Below the pieces are notes generated by a model. The model saw only the letters and a list, made by a program, of their open reading frames with translations. It did not search any database and was not told the origin of the DNA. The position numbers were made by a program, and so were the translations under genes. This document shows positions 1 through 10,357 of a stretch of 64,000 nt of DNA, piece after piece. Within the stretch, counting starts at the first letter, position 1. Each line of letters starts with the position of its first letter. Source of the stretch: Mesorhabditis belari (Eukaryota > Nematoda > Chromadorea > Rhabditida > Rhabditidae); contig CAUEEP010000133.1 in the NCBI GenBank assembly GCA_958450365.1, forward strand, positions 310,001-374,000. Reading direction: 5' to 3'.

Positions 1-131
1 TTTTTGGAACCATTTTTTTCCAACTTTTTTCCAACCAATTTAAATCCAATTTAAACTCTAACTATTTCAAAGAAATTTTCAGGAAAATTCGAAGACTTTT
101 CGTGTTTTTCTATCAGAAAATCTCGTAAACA

Positions 132-1570
132 ATGAAATTGTACTCGTTTCGTGAGCGAATGTTTCGAACAAAACATCTCCCGCCGGGAAGTCTTGAAACG
201 GAAATGAAGAGGTGAGAAGGGAAATGGTTTCGATAAGGATTTAAATATTGTAATTAATGGGTTCTAGAAGGCTTTTTTTATAAAAAACAGCTAAAATTCG
301 GACAAAAATTGATCTAATTAAATCAAATCAAATTGTTCGTGAGCTCCAATCGTTTCGTTGTTTTCTACATGCGAAAAGCACTCGATTTTGACCACTCGAC
401 ACTGTCATGAGTGGGAAACGTCTCAGACGTGTCTGAAGGATGAATTTGCTCTTGCCGATCACCCTCCTAATTCTCCGCAACGACACATTCAGATTGAGAT
501 TAGCCTTGATTTGCGGAGAAGTCAATGTCGAATTTGAAAATTCGGATAGGTCCGGAAGAGCTCGACGAGGAAGGAGGAGAATGGCTTATGTAAAAGCCGT
601 GCGCCAGACGGCGAGCGATTGCCTGCTAGCACAAAGAACATCTGGGCAGTCATTTGCAAAAGGATGTTGGGGTAGATGGCCCAAAAATGATATTGAAAAT
701 GATATATGATATTGAAATTTATACTCGGGGGTTTTCGGGATCGGCGAATCGATTGGAGATATTCATTTTATTAGATCTAAAAGAACATAATGATTTTATT
801 GAGTCTATCCGGATCATTCTGTCATTTTATTGAGTCTATTGGAATCATTCTGTCCTTGTTCCTATCCTGTAGTTACTGTAATCTCTAAATATCTTATGAA
901 CTGGTATCGATGGTTGTTCTTTGTCCTCTAATAGTTTAGACAAATCATCTAAACCTGGTTAACACCAATGCTCTCAATCTTCTCATCAATCAATTCTTTA
1001 TCTAACCATTTCAGATGTTTGAACACATTTGACATCACTTTGCTGGGTGTTGGGCACATGATCGGCGCCGGAATCTACGTGTTGACCGGTTTGTTTTCGT
1101 TTTTACCTCAATTTACACGGATTATCGACAAATATCGATAGAAAATGCAGTTATTGGAATAACATGTTGTTTGAAAAAGACAAAACAAACATAATAAAAA
1201 GATGAATGAAAGAGCAGAAGAAAAGAGCAGAAATGGCCTTGACTTTGATGGAAATCATTCCGAGTGATTGGGGGAAAAGTAAAGAAAAAAAAGGAAAAAA
1301 GAAAAAAAATGAAATCTTATAAAAAAAAGTGATAAAGTTAGGTGTTCAAAGATTTGGGGAATAGTTTTGAAATCATTAATCATAAAACAACAAATTTTGA
1401 AATGATCTAGAGGATTTTTATCAAGTTTTGGGTGTCCAGTGATTGAGTAAAGTTGAATGATTAGATAATGATGCTTACTTTTAATTGCTCAATAAATTCT
1501 TAGCATTAAGATTTTAAGCTTCGGCCCTAAAAACTGTAGATGATTTCTATTATTTACTGTAGCCACCTTG

Positions 1571-1613
<43 letters not shown>

Positions 1614-1632
1614 AAAAAAAAAATAAAAAAAA

Positions 1633-1663
<31 letters not shown>

Positions 1664-4600
1664 TTTTGGAAAAAAAAAATAAAAAAAATATTTGGGAAAA
1701 AAAAGGGGTGAAAAAAGAGGAAAAATATTAAATTAAAAAAATAAAATAATTTAATAAAAAAAAAAAAAATTTAATTATTAAAAAAAATTTAAAATTATTG
1801 CCATGCTTTAGTACCTTGTTCTATTAATCTTTATTTACCTTTATTTACAACACCAACAAATCAAAAAGTAAATTGAAAGGTTTGATCATAAGATACTGTA
1901 TAAAATGCAAACTATTTTGGATAGAACAGTTTGGAAACTATTTTGAACTACTATTACCTTTCAGGTCACGCATTGAAAGACATCGCTGGTCCATCAATCG
2001 TTCTTGCATTTGCACTCGCAGGTTTTGCTTCATTGCTCTCCGCTTTGTGTTATGCTGAGTTTGGGGCCAGGTTAGATACTAAAAAATTTATGAAAAACGA
2101 TTTCCTAAAGCCCTAAAGTTTAAAAAGACAAACTTTTCAGATTTCCTAAAGCCGGCAGTGCTTACACGTACGCGTATGTGGGAGTTGGAGAGTTCTGGGC
2201 TTTTGTAATTGGATGGAATGTCGTTTTGGAACATATGCTGTCAGCTGCAGGTAAAGAAAGCAGTCAAGATACGAGTTATTTCCATATTTCGATATTTATC
2301 GTCTAATTTCTATTATAAGCTTACTCTCTAGCCGTGGCTCGATCTTGGTCTGGTTATCTGAATGCGCTGACGAATGATTGGATAAAGAACACCACTGTGC
2401 ACACGATTGGGGAGATGAATGTGAGAAAGCGATTTATCATTCATTTTTAAGCCTAAATTTTCAGTTCACTTATTTTGGAGACTATCTAGACATTGTGGCG
2501 TTTATCGTGGCTTGTTTCATCGCGGTGAGTTGAGGGAATTGATCTGTATTTTGAGCTCAAAGCATATCCTTTCTAGCAGATTGAATATTGTTTATTGAGT
2601 GTGCCGAGATGTTTGCACAAAGTCAAAAGTCAAAAAGTCTAGGTTACAAAGAAAAAATGTTTCAGTTCTGTGTCGGAATCGGTTCCAAGGGTTCGACGAG
2701 ATTCAACAGTTTCTTCACTTTGCTCAATCTTTGCGTAAGTTTTAGATCAATAACTGTATATAGAAATGGAGAATAAAAATGTTTTCTATATGGCGCTTGA
2801 TCGGTAAACGTAATTTGCATAATTTCCCGTTTTAGGTAATCGTTGTCGTCGTTGGTTTCGGTTTCCGATATGCGGATTTCTCGTTGTGGAGTGGTGAGAC
2901 GGAAAATGGGGTTTCGAAGTGAGGATTTGGCTTAAGCTTAGGCTTTGAAATTTGTAAATTGAAGAAAAAAGATTGTACAAGCTGTAAAAACTCTTACTTT
3001 GTAAAAACTTTTTCAGATTCTTCCCCTTTGGTTTCGCGGGAACTCTGGCTGGAGCCGCCTCGTGTTTCTTTGCTTTTGTCGGCTTTGATGGTTTGGCGAC
3101 AGCCGGAGAAGAAGCAAGAAGTAAGATCAACCTTCTCGTGCTTTTAGGTTTCCCAAAATCACTCAATCCACATGTCTTTTGTTAAAGATCAAGGTGATCA
3201 GTACCCGGCTTTTGTTGATCGCCTTTCTAATCGTTCGAGGAATATGGTTCCAATATAGAAGTTCGAGGAACCATATTGGAACCATATTGGAACCAAATTG
3301 GAACCATATTGGAACCACATTCACATTCCACATTCATATTGAGATTAGCCTTGATTTGGGGAGAAGTCAATGTCAAATTTAAGGATTAGGAAATTGCTGA
3401 TGGGAAACGGGAAGGGGTTATGTAAAAGCCCTGCGCCAGACGGCGAGCGATTACGCCATCGAACATCTCAAAGAACATCTCGCAGTCTCGCAGGACAAAG
3501 GAACTTTTTTTGTTCTGTAAACACTGCTCAGATAAGATCTGAAGCCAAAAGTTTGTATCAAAGGGTTTTCGGGATCGGGGGAAGCTGGGTTGGCTGGGTT
3601 CATTTGCTGTATCTCCAAGAAAGATCTCAAATTTATGATCTTGAGCAATTTTTCTGCATTTTAGCTACATAACCCATAAGAATAAACTTTCTATTTAATT
3701 CTAAATGATTCTAGATCCATCTCGAGCCATTCCTTTATCTACCTTCTATTGTATGGGTATTGTCACCGTGGCCTATGTCTCGATGGCTGCCGCTCTTGCA
3801 TTGATGGTTCCATATACAGATGTGAGTTTGGATTTGGATTGGATATGGAGAAGTCATAGCTAGAAGTTGAAAAAATTGTATCTATATATGGTTAGATACA
3901 AGCTGATACCTAAAAACAGCCTTAAAACAGTCTACAGAATGAAGGCTGGTTTACTGAATAGGACAAGGCTTAGAATAGCACAAGGCTTAGAATAGCACAA
4001 GGCTTAGAATAGCCAAGGCTAGAATGCACAAGGCGAAGGCTAGAATAGCACAAGGCTTAGAATAGCACAAGGCTTAGAATAGCACAAGGCTTAGAAATGT
4101 ATCGAAAATGAGATCGAAACTGAAATGGAATGTCAAAACTATCAAAATCTGTTAATCAAAAGATCGAGTTCATTTTCTTAGATTGATGTGAATGCGGCTT
4201 TTGCCACAGCTTTCCAACAACGAGGCTCAACCATTGCCAAATGGGCTGTCTCGTTGGGTGCAATTTGTGGAATGACGACGAGTATGGTGGGGGAAAGAAT
4301 TAGAGTTTAAAGGAATCAGTTTCATTTAAGAATATGGACAATAATTGATATTTAGTTTGGATCGATGTTCTCATTGCCGCGTTGTGTTTACGCAATGGCT
4401 CAAGACGGGCTCATCTTCAGATGGTTATCAAGAGTTCATGGAACGACTCGGGTAAGTGAACAATAGTTTAAAGAAAAAGAATTTTGAACTGAGCATGTAA
4501 TATTGTAATATTTAAAATCTAGGTCCCAGTCAACGCAATTGTTGTTTTTGGATTGATGACAGCTGTGAGTTGCTTTTTCAAAGAACAAAAAGAAACAAAA

Positions 4601-6116
4601 AGAATTCAGGTGATCGCTTCTCTCGTCAATGTCAATACTCTAGTCGACTTTTTGTCATTAGGTAAGAAAAGGTTTCAGATTAGGTCTGAAGACTTACAAT
4701 TGCAGTTAGCAGTTAGATCACTTCAGTTAACAGTTAGATCACTGCAGTTAGCAGTTCGATCAGCACTGCAGTTAGCAGTTAGATCACTTCAGTTAGCAAT
4801 TAGATCATTTCAGTTAACAATTAGATCACTTTGGACCCCAATTTCAGGAACTCTTCTCGCCTATTCGATTGTCGCAGCTTGTGTAATCATTCTACGTTAT
4901 CAACACGATCTTTCCGATACTGTTTCTGATGGTAAAGTAATTTTATAGTAGTCACAGAAGAATATAAGAGAACAGAAGAATATATGAGTACTTTAGATCA
5001 TCCAGAATATTTCCGGCTTCGTTTCCCGGGAAGTGGCACTCTCGAGAAGCTTTCCATGAAAACGGGTATTCACATCGCGCTCACAATCATGCTTTTTGGA
5101 TTTATTATTTTTGGTGAGTAAGATAAGAGTTGTGTGCTTGGGTAAAATAAAAACCCAAGCTATCTGGCAAAGGATCAATATTCTTTTTGAGGCTTAGGCT
5201 TAGGCTTAGACAAGTTGTATAGAGTTGTATCGAGTTGTATAGAGTTGAATCGAGTTGTATCGAGTTGTATAGAGTTGTATCGAGTTGTATCGAGTTGTAT
5301 CAACGAGTTTCCAGTTGTATGAACGAGTTTCTAGGTCTCTCCTTCACGACGGGTCTCATCACGCACTGGTTCGGCATCTTCCTTGCCATCATCGGTGCTT
5401 TGCTCTCAATGATCTCGTTTTTCTGGATTTGTGTATATAAGCAAAATAATGTGCAATTGGCTTTCAAGGTGAAGAAATATGAGAAAAATTTTCATTGTGA
5501 AGCTCAGGTCCGATTTGTGCCTTTCATTCCGGCATTGTCATTGTTTTGCAACTCGATGATGATGTTGAATTTGCCTGGATTAGCGTGGATTCGTTTAGCC
5601 ATTTGGATGACCATTGGTGAGGGTTTCTTGTAAGGAAAAGAAACTGGTAACTGGTAACCGGATCTAAAGCTCTTTTACTTGAAAGTTAAGTCATTGAACC
5701 GAATCCTAAAGCACTTTTAGTTTCAAATTGATGAAGAAACTGGTAACTAAATAAATCCAAAGTCAAAAAAATGGGTAATTTGACTGAAAACATTTTCACC
5801 TATAAATTGAGTAACAAATTGACTAACAAATTGGGTAACAAATTGGGTAACAAGTTGGGTAAAAGATTGGGTAACTAATTGGGTATAAAATTGGGTAACA
5901 AGTTGGGTAACAAATTGGGTAACAAATTGGGTAAATAATTCATTTCCAGGTATGGCAATTTACTTATTATACGGGATGAGACACAGTACCGAAGAGGAGA
6001 CACGAAAAATCGCAGACAGCAGTAATCCCCAACAACAAAGTGTCAAAGTTTTCCAAAATACGCCAATCAAAGAAACGGATCTTGAGCAAAACCCTAAAAA
6101 TGACACTCATTTCTGA
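132..6116 (+). CDS. Cationic amino acid transporter, SLC7A (CAT) family, multi-exon
   Basis: Predicted plasma-membrane amino acid permease of the APC superfamily, CAT branch of SLC7, with about 14 membrane segments. Exon 1 (132-211) starts at ATG 132 and ends ETEMKR. It joins in phase to exon 2 at about 1015 ([19 protein letters not shown]), which carries the family's first-helix glycine motif. Later exons give the [16 protein letters not shown] helix, [20 protein letters not shown] (from about 2141), [13 protein letters not shown] (about 3080), [20 protein letters not shown] (about 3713), [19 protein letters not shown] (about 4370) and the C-terminal helices near 5330-5630. The tail is hydrophilic and ends DTHF before TGA 6114-6116. 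An AATAAA lies near 6246. The frame is continuous across the exons I joined, with no frameshift seen. Introns hold two copies of a dispersed repeat and at least four private minisatellites. Substrate (arginine/lysine) is inferred from the family only. Confidence 0.9.
491..770 (+). repeat. Dispersed repeat R1, copy 1 (intron 1 of the SLC7A gene)
   Basis: This stretch matches 3338-3585 nearly base for base in blocks: a segment starting ATTGAGATTAGCCTTGATTT, then GTAAAAGCC..GCGCCAGACGGCGAGCGATT, then GGGTTTTCGGGATCGG. Partial relatives occur at 13230-13390 (+) and 59255-59297 (-). No coding potential is recognised. It is probably a non-autonomous transposon, but I cannot define its ends. Confidence 0.7.
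1576..1800. repeat. A/T homopolymer-rich low-complexity block in SLC7A intron 2
   Basis: A run of roughly 35 A is followed by mixed A- and T-homopolymer tracts for about 220 bases, inside the intron between the exons at about 1015 and 1965. There is no coding content. Lengths of such tracts are unreliable in any sequencing technology. Confidence 0.85.
3338..3585 (+). repeat. Dispersed repeat R1, copy 2 (SLC7A intron)
   Basis: Second copy of the 491-770 repeat in the same orientation, inside the intron between the exons at about 3080 and 3713. Shared blocks include GCGCCAGACGGCGAGCGATT and GGGTTTTCGGGATCGG. It is preceded at 3250-3320 by a short GGAACCATATT-type tandem repeat. Confidence 0.7.
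3955..4096. repeat. Minisatellite, about 17-bp unit AATAGCACAAGGCTTAG, in an SLC7A intron
   Basis: About eight imperfect head-to-tail copies lie inside the intron between the exons ending near 3821 and starting near 4181. The unit is not found elsewhere in the window. Confidence 0.9.
4690..4840. repeat. Minisatellite, about 21-bp unit CAGTTAGCAGTTAGATCACTT, in an SLC7A intron
   Basis: About seven variant copies end just before the 3' splice site at about 4848. The intron, repeat included, could be read through as open frame on the plus strand, so automated callers may wrongly join it to the flanking exons. Confidence 0.88.
5208..5312. repeat. Minisatellite, GTTGTATCGA/GTTGTATAGA units, in an SLC7A intron
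   Basis: About ten short units (GAGTTGTATC / GAGTTGTATA) lie directly upstream of the exon that begins near 5332. Low-complexity open frame runs through it, but the conserved transporter sequence starts only after the repeat. Confidence 0.85.
5805..5945. repeat. Minisatellite, about 12-13 bp unit AATTGGGTAACAA, in the last SLC7A intron
   Basis: About ten variant copies occur immediately before the last exon (from about 5949, [12 protein letters not shown]). Unit differs from those in the other introns of the same gene. Confidence 0.87.
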
Positions 6117-6526
6117 TTGTTTTTTGTTTAGTTTATTTGTTTTTATGTGATTTCCCTAGTCATTTCTTTTTTGTGGATACCCTTTAGCTTTAAAGTGATA
6201 TCATTTTGTATATAGATGAATGTCTCAAAAAAAAATCTCTTTTGATTGAATAAATATTTGTGTGAAGGGGTTGGTTGTTGAACAACAGAAGATTTTTTAA
6301 ATTGAACGAGTAACGAAAGCAATGGTTGAGTAACGAAATTCCTTTGAGAATTAACGAAAATTACAATTTGATCTTTGGGGAGTTTGGAGAAACGAGAAAA
6401 CGGATTCGACTACAAAGAGCTGAGCAAACAATGGGTTTAGCTGTTTTTACAGGGTTATTGCACTGAAATAATTTAACTGACCATTGTTGGCTGGGTTAGG
6501 CCGTTTCTGGTTTGGTTTAGCCTTGG

Positions 6527-6975
6527 CTTGGACAAGAGTGGATTGGTCTAGCCTTGACTAGCTTGATTTGGTCGATTTGGTCTTTGACTTTGGTCCAATT
6601 TGGTCCATTTGGTTCATTTGGTTCTTGACTTTGATCCATCTGTTTCATTTGATCCTTGGCTTTGATCCGTTTGGTCCATTGGGTTCTTGACTTTGATCCA
6701 TTGGGTTCATTTGGTCTTTGACTTTGATTCATTTGGTCCATTGGGTTCTTGACTTTGGTCCATTTGGTTCTTTTTCTTTTTGTTTTTTCCCATTGGGTTC
6801 TTGACTTTGATCCATTTGGTTCATTTGGTCCTTGACTTTGATCCATTTGGTCCATTGGGTTCTTGACTTTGATCCATTTGGTTCATTTGGTCCTTGGCTT
6901 TGGTCCATTTGGTTCATTTGATCCTTGACTTTGGTCTATTTGCTCCATTTGGTCCTTGGCTTTGGTTTATTTGAT
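6527..6975. repeat. Minisatellite, about 39-bp unit, downstream of SLC7A
   Basis: Units of the type TTGGTTCTTGACTTTGATCC with spacer variants are repeated about eleven times. Read on the minus strand it gives repetitive open frames rich in N, Q, M, D and S, with no start context or flanking conserved exon. I treat those as a by-product of the repeat, not a gene. Confidence 0.85.
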
Positions 6976-7704
6976 CCTTGAATAGCCTAATTTGGTCCAA
7001 AATTTGATCAGCTACTAAACTCAGAGAACTTCAGCTCCATAACATTTAATCAGAAAATAAATGAACATAAACAGATAGAATCAAGAGTTCTATTCTTGTT
7101 AATTTGCCCATTTTGTGTTTTGATTCGATTTTCGAAGTTCATTAAAAGAAACAACAAATGAACCTCACTGTATAACAGTTTTTTTCTCTAAACCAAAAAA
7201 CTTGTATTTTTTTTGAAGACAGGTGTTTATTTGGGAAAAGAAAGTTGATAAAGTTTCAATCTAAAATCGAATTTGTATCTTGTTTTAGCATTAAATTCTT
7301 TCAAGAATCTAAAGGAAATTGAATTTCTTGTCTTGCTACGATAGCTGATCCTCAAAATAGCAAGCATTTCATATGGTATACTGATAAGCTGATGATGTTG
7401 AGCCTTACAAATTTGTCAATCCTTTCATCCTTTTGTCAATATTTAGAAAACTTCCTCAAAATAATTGAATAATTTATAGTATATTTTTATAAGAATCGGA
7501 ATAAGTGCTTTCCTTTTGAGGAAAGCCTTTCCTTTCCTCATTAGAGCATTTCCACGTAAACTTCTCGTTTCCCACGGATTACTTAGTATCAAAAAAAAGA
7601 AATTCTTCTTGGCGGATAATGTCTGAAATAAGGATTTATTTTTGAAACTTTGAAAATATTCTATAAAAGAGTTTGTTTATAACTTGTCAATCACTGTTAT
7701 TTAG

Positions 7705-8202
7705 GGGGTAGGCTAATTTCCGCCATTTTATTTACGCAACTGGGCCATTTGTGCAACAGGATCCTTAGCGCAGCTGGATCGTTTGCGCAACTCGCCATAA
7801 CTTTCTTCTAAGTCAGCCAATCTTTATCATTTTTGTTTCATTTTGTTGCACTTATTGAGATCTACAAAATGAAACCAAACATCCAGTTTATGACTATATA
7901 GTATTATAGTAATAAAATCTTAATCCAAGACTTAAGACAGTACAGTAACTAGCCAAGAAACTAGCCAAGGTAGGCTAATTTCCGCAACAGGGTCATTTGC
8001 GCAACTGGGCCATTTGCGCAACTCGCCATAACTTTTTTCTAAGTGGACCAATCTTTATCATTTTTGTTTCATTTTGTAGATCTCAATAAGTGCAACAAAA
8101 TGAAACAAAAATGATAAAGATTGGTCTACTTAGAAGGAAGTTATGGAGAGTTGCGCAAACGACCCAGTTGCGTAAAAAAAATTGCGGAAATTAGCCTACC
8201 CC
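7705..8202. mobile_element. Foldback (MITE-like) element with GGGGTAGGCTAATTTCCGC ends
   Basis: The ends GGGGTAGGCTAATTTCCGC (7705) and GCGGAAATTAGCCTACCCC (to 8202) are inverted repeats. Inside are blocks with TTTGCGCAACTCGCCATAAC and AATCTTTATCATTTTTGTTT in both orientations, plus an internal second left end at about 7970, so it looks like one foldback copy joined to part of another. No ORF of note. Superfamily not recognised. Confidence 0.8.
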
Positions 8203-8827
8203 TTATTTAGTCTTCTTTTAGTCTTTAGTCTTTTTTAAGATTTAGTTTTGTTTTCTTGATTTTACTTTAAAATCACTTCCTCCTATTCTACACTATTGTT
8301 CTTTTGTTTTCAAAGTTATTCTATTGTTTCAAAACTCTAATCTAGGTTTATATTTAACAGCTTACAATTAGTAATATTTTCTATTTAAAGAAATATTTTT
8401 TTTTTGAGAGTAGAAAGTAGCTGTAATAAACAAAAATTTGTTCTATTCGTTTGGAATTTTAAAAAAAAACTGAAGAGATTACAGTTACTTGAATTTTTCG
8501 GAAAAAAAATCAGAAAAAAAGTGTTTTTCGACGTTCTCATGTTAAATTTGACTTTCTTTCGCAAATTTTAAATACGACGTCGCATTCCAATTGACGTTGC
8601 CGCCATTTGGAGGTAGTCGATTGGAGCGCCGCGTCGTCGTTTATTTTTCGCTTGAAATCATTTGTTTCTTTGTCGTTTTTTTTTCGTTTTCAAATCATTT
8701 ATTTTCGTCAGATTAATTGAAAGTATTGTTTTACGCGATAAATTTTAATTCTCATTTGAAATGAGAAAGAAATCAATTTCCATTTCCACTGGAGAATCTG
8801 GAACTTTTCGTAACCGGACCACAAAGC

Positions 8828-9116
8828 TACCGTATTTCTTCGAATAGAAGACCGGGTAAAGAGTATCATCGCGTACTCCTGCGTGGCAGCCCTTTTTAAA
8901 ATTTCTTTTCTGCATAAAAGCTTTCAATGAAGTGCTATAGAGCTGGAAAATGACTCAAAAATACCACATGAGCTAACAGATTTTTGAGCCATTTTCCAGC
9001 CCTATAGCACTTCATTGAAAGCTTTTATGCAGAAAAGAAATTTTAAAAAGGGCTGCTACGCAAGAGTACGCGATGATACTCTCTTTACCAGGTCTTCTAT
9101 TCGAAGAAATACGGTA
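8828..9116. mobile_element. Near-perfect palindromic MITE, TACCGTATTTCTTCGAATAG ends
   Basis: A 289-bp palindrome: the left arm (TACCGTATTTCTTCGAATAG through TAGAGCTGGAAAATG) is mirrored by the right arm ending CTATTCGAAGAAATACGGTA. The spacer is about 40 bp. The same palindrome recurs at 21546-21828. The TACCGTATTT start and AGAAGACC subterminal motif resemble widespread DNA transposon ends, but the superfamily assignment is uncertain. Confidence 0.88.
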
Positions 9117-9505
9117 TCCAAAGTCCTGCCCCTTTTCCCATTAGCAATCTAACTTTAAGCTCAAATTTCTTGGTGTTGGGATGTTCAATTTATAAACTAT
9201 TGGTGTCATTAGATGCGCCAAGTCTTTCTCTGTCGATTGGTACAAAAAACTATTTTATATTCGATAGCCCAACACAAAGAAATTTGAGCTTAAAGTTAGA
9301 TGCTGATGGGAAAAGGGGCGGAGCTGTATCAAATGTCCCACAATTGGACCACAATGAAGGCCAAAACGAACTGTAAGATGATTTGGGGAGTTGAATGGAA
9401 ATAATGAAAGCAAAGCTAATCTCCTGGACAAAACTTTGATCTTCCAAAAGTCTTCAATAGCTAATGTTGTTATGCGGACCTTTAGAGTAGAGAAGAGGCA
9501 AAAAA
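9117..9505. mobile_element. Internal segment of composite foldback element (copy 1)
   Basis: This segment is repeated in inverse orientation at about 21150-21545. Shared blocks: CCCCTTTTCCCATTAGCAAT, AAATTTGAGCTTAAAGTTAG and GGACCACAATGAAGGCCAAA. It also contains its own inverted pair around 9150-9300. Copy 1 lacks the distal TACCGTATTT end that copy 2 has, so it is truncated near 9505. Confidence 0.78.
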
Positions 9506-10357
9506 AACTTGAATTTAGTTTCGCAAAAACCAATTACCTTTTCAAAAGTGATCTTTTCAGCTTTTAGCATAAATACTTGTGCTTTTTATCAAAAAAAAAG
9601 AATATCTTTCTTCATTTTCCCAAGCCTCTTCAGATTCACTTTTAAAAGTCTTGAATGGGCGTCAAATTTCTGCGAGAACGTCTCAATTTCTAGTTCATCG
9701 TGTGTTATCATGTGCTTCAGGAAAAATTTCGATTTTAGATTTTGGTTTAGAAGCTTTGAAATCCGATGATTCTTTTTTAAACTATATTTTTCTTATCATT
9801 TTCGGGTTAACAGATTTTCCAAAAATATAGGAATTGCGGTTGTTTCAGCAGCCACCTAGAGTTCCCAACTTTTGAATTTTTACATGTTTTGGGCGTGTTC
9901 AGACTTGCCAGCATTCTACGGGATGAACTGGACTGGACTCATTTATCTTATCTTAAATTTGGGTAAAGAAACCGGGGAATTCTTGGCTGGTAAATAAACC
10001 GGGGAATTCTTGAATGGGCGTCAAATTTCTGGGAGAACATCTCAATTTCTAGTTCATCGTTCATCGTTCAATCCACCCTTTAGTAACTCTCATCATATCT
10101 AAAACATTTGTTCCATTCATGTTCTTCTTTTTTTCTTCTTTTTTACTCAATCTCCAGTCAAAAGCTATTCTCTTAATCTTTTTCTAATCAAGAAAAGGCT
10201 TAACACACTGAATTACTTTTAAAAGAATTGCCTAACACACTGAATTACTGAATTACTTTATTTGTGTCAAAACCCTCATCATTTAAAGCACAAAAAGTTG
10301 GTTTCATTTGCTTTTTCTGTTTACGTATGATCTTTCTCACTAATAGATGATTTTCAG

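Larger units (their letters stand above)
6117..8827. other. Gene-free spacer downstream of SLC7A
   Basis: AT-rich DNA holding the 39-bp minisatellite and the 7705-8202 foldback element, with a polyadenylation-type AATAAA near 6246. No conserved coding exon was recognised on either strand. Confidence 0.6.

Noticed and set aside
6517..6917. Minus-strand N/Q/D/M-rich repetitive protein
   Set aside because: Encoded only by the 39-bp minisatellite downstream of the transporter; no flanking unique coding sequence.
9882..9962. Possible upstream first exon of the Srt gene (FYGMNWTGLIYLILNLG)
   Set aside because: Its donor phase does not fit the next exon, and the exon at 10358 already supplies the family N-terminus after a TTTTCAG acceptor. 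It may be an old duplicate fragment.
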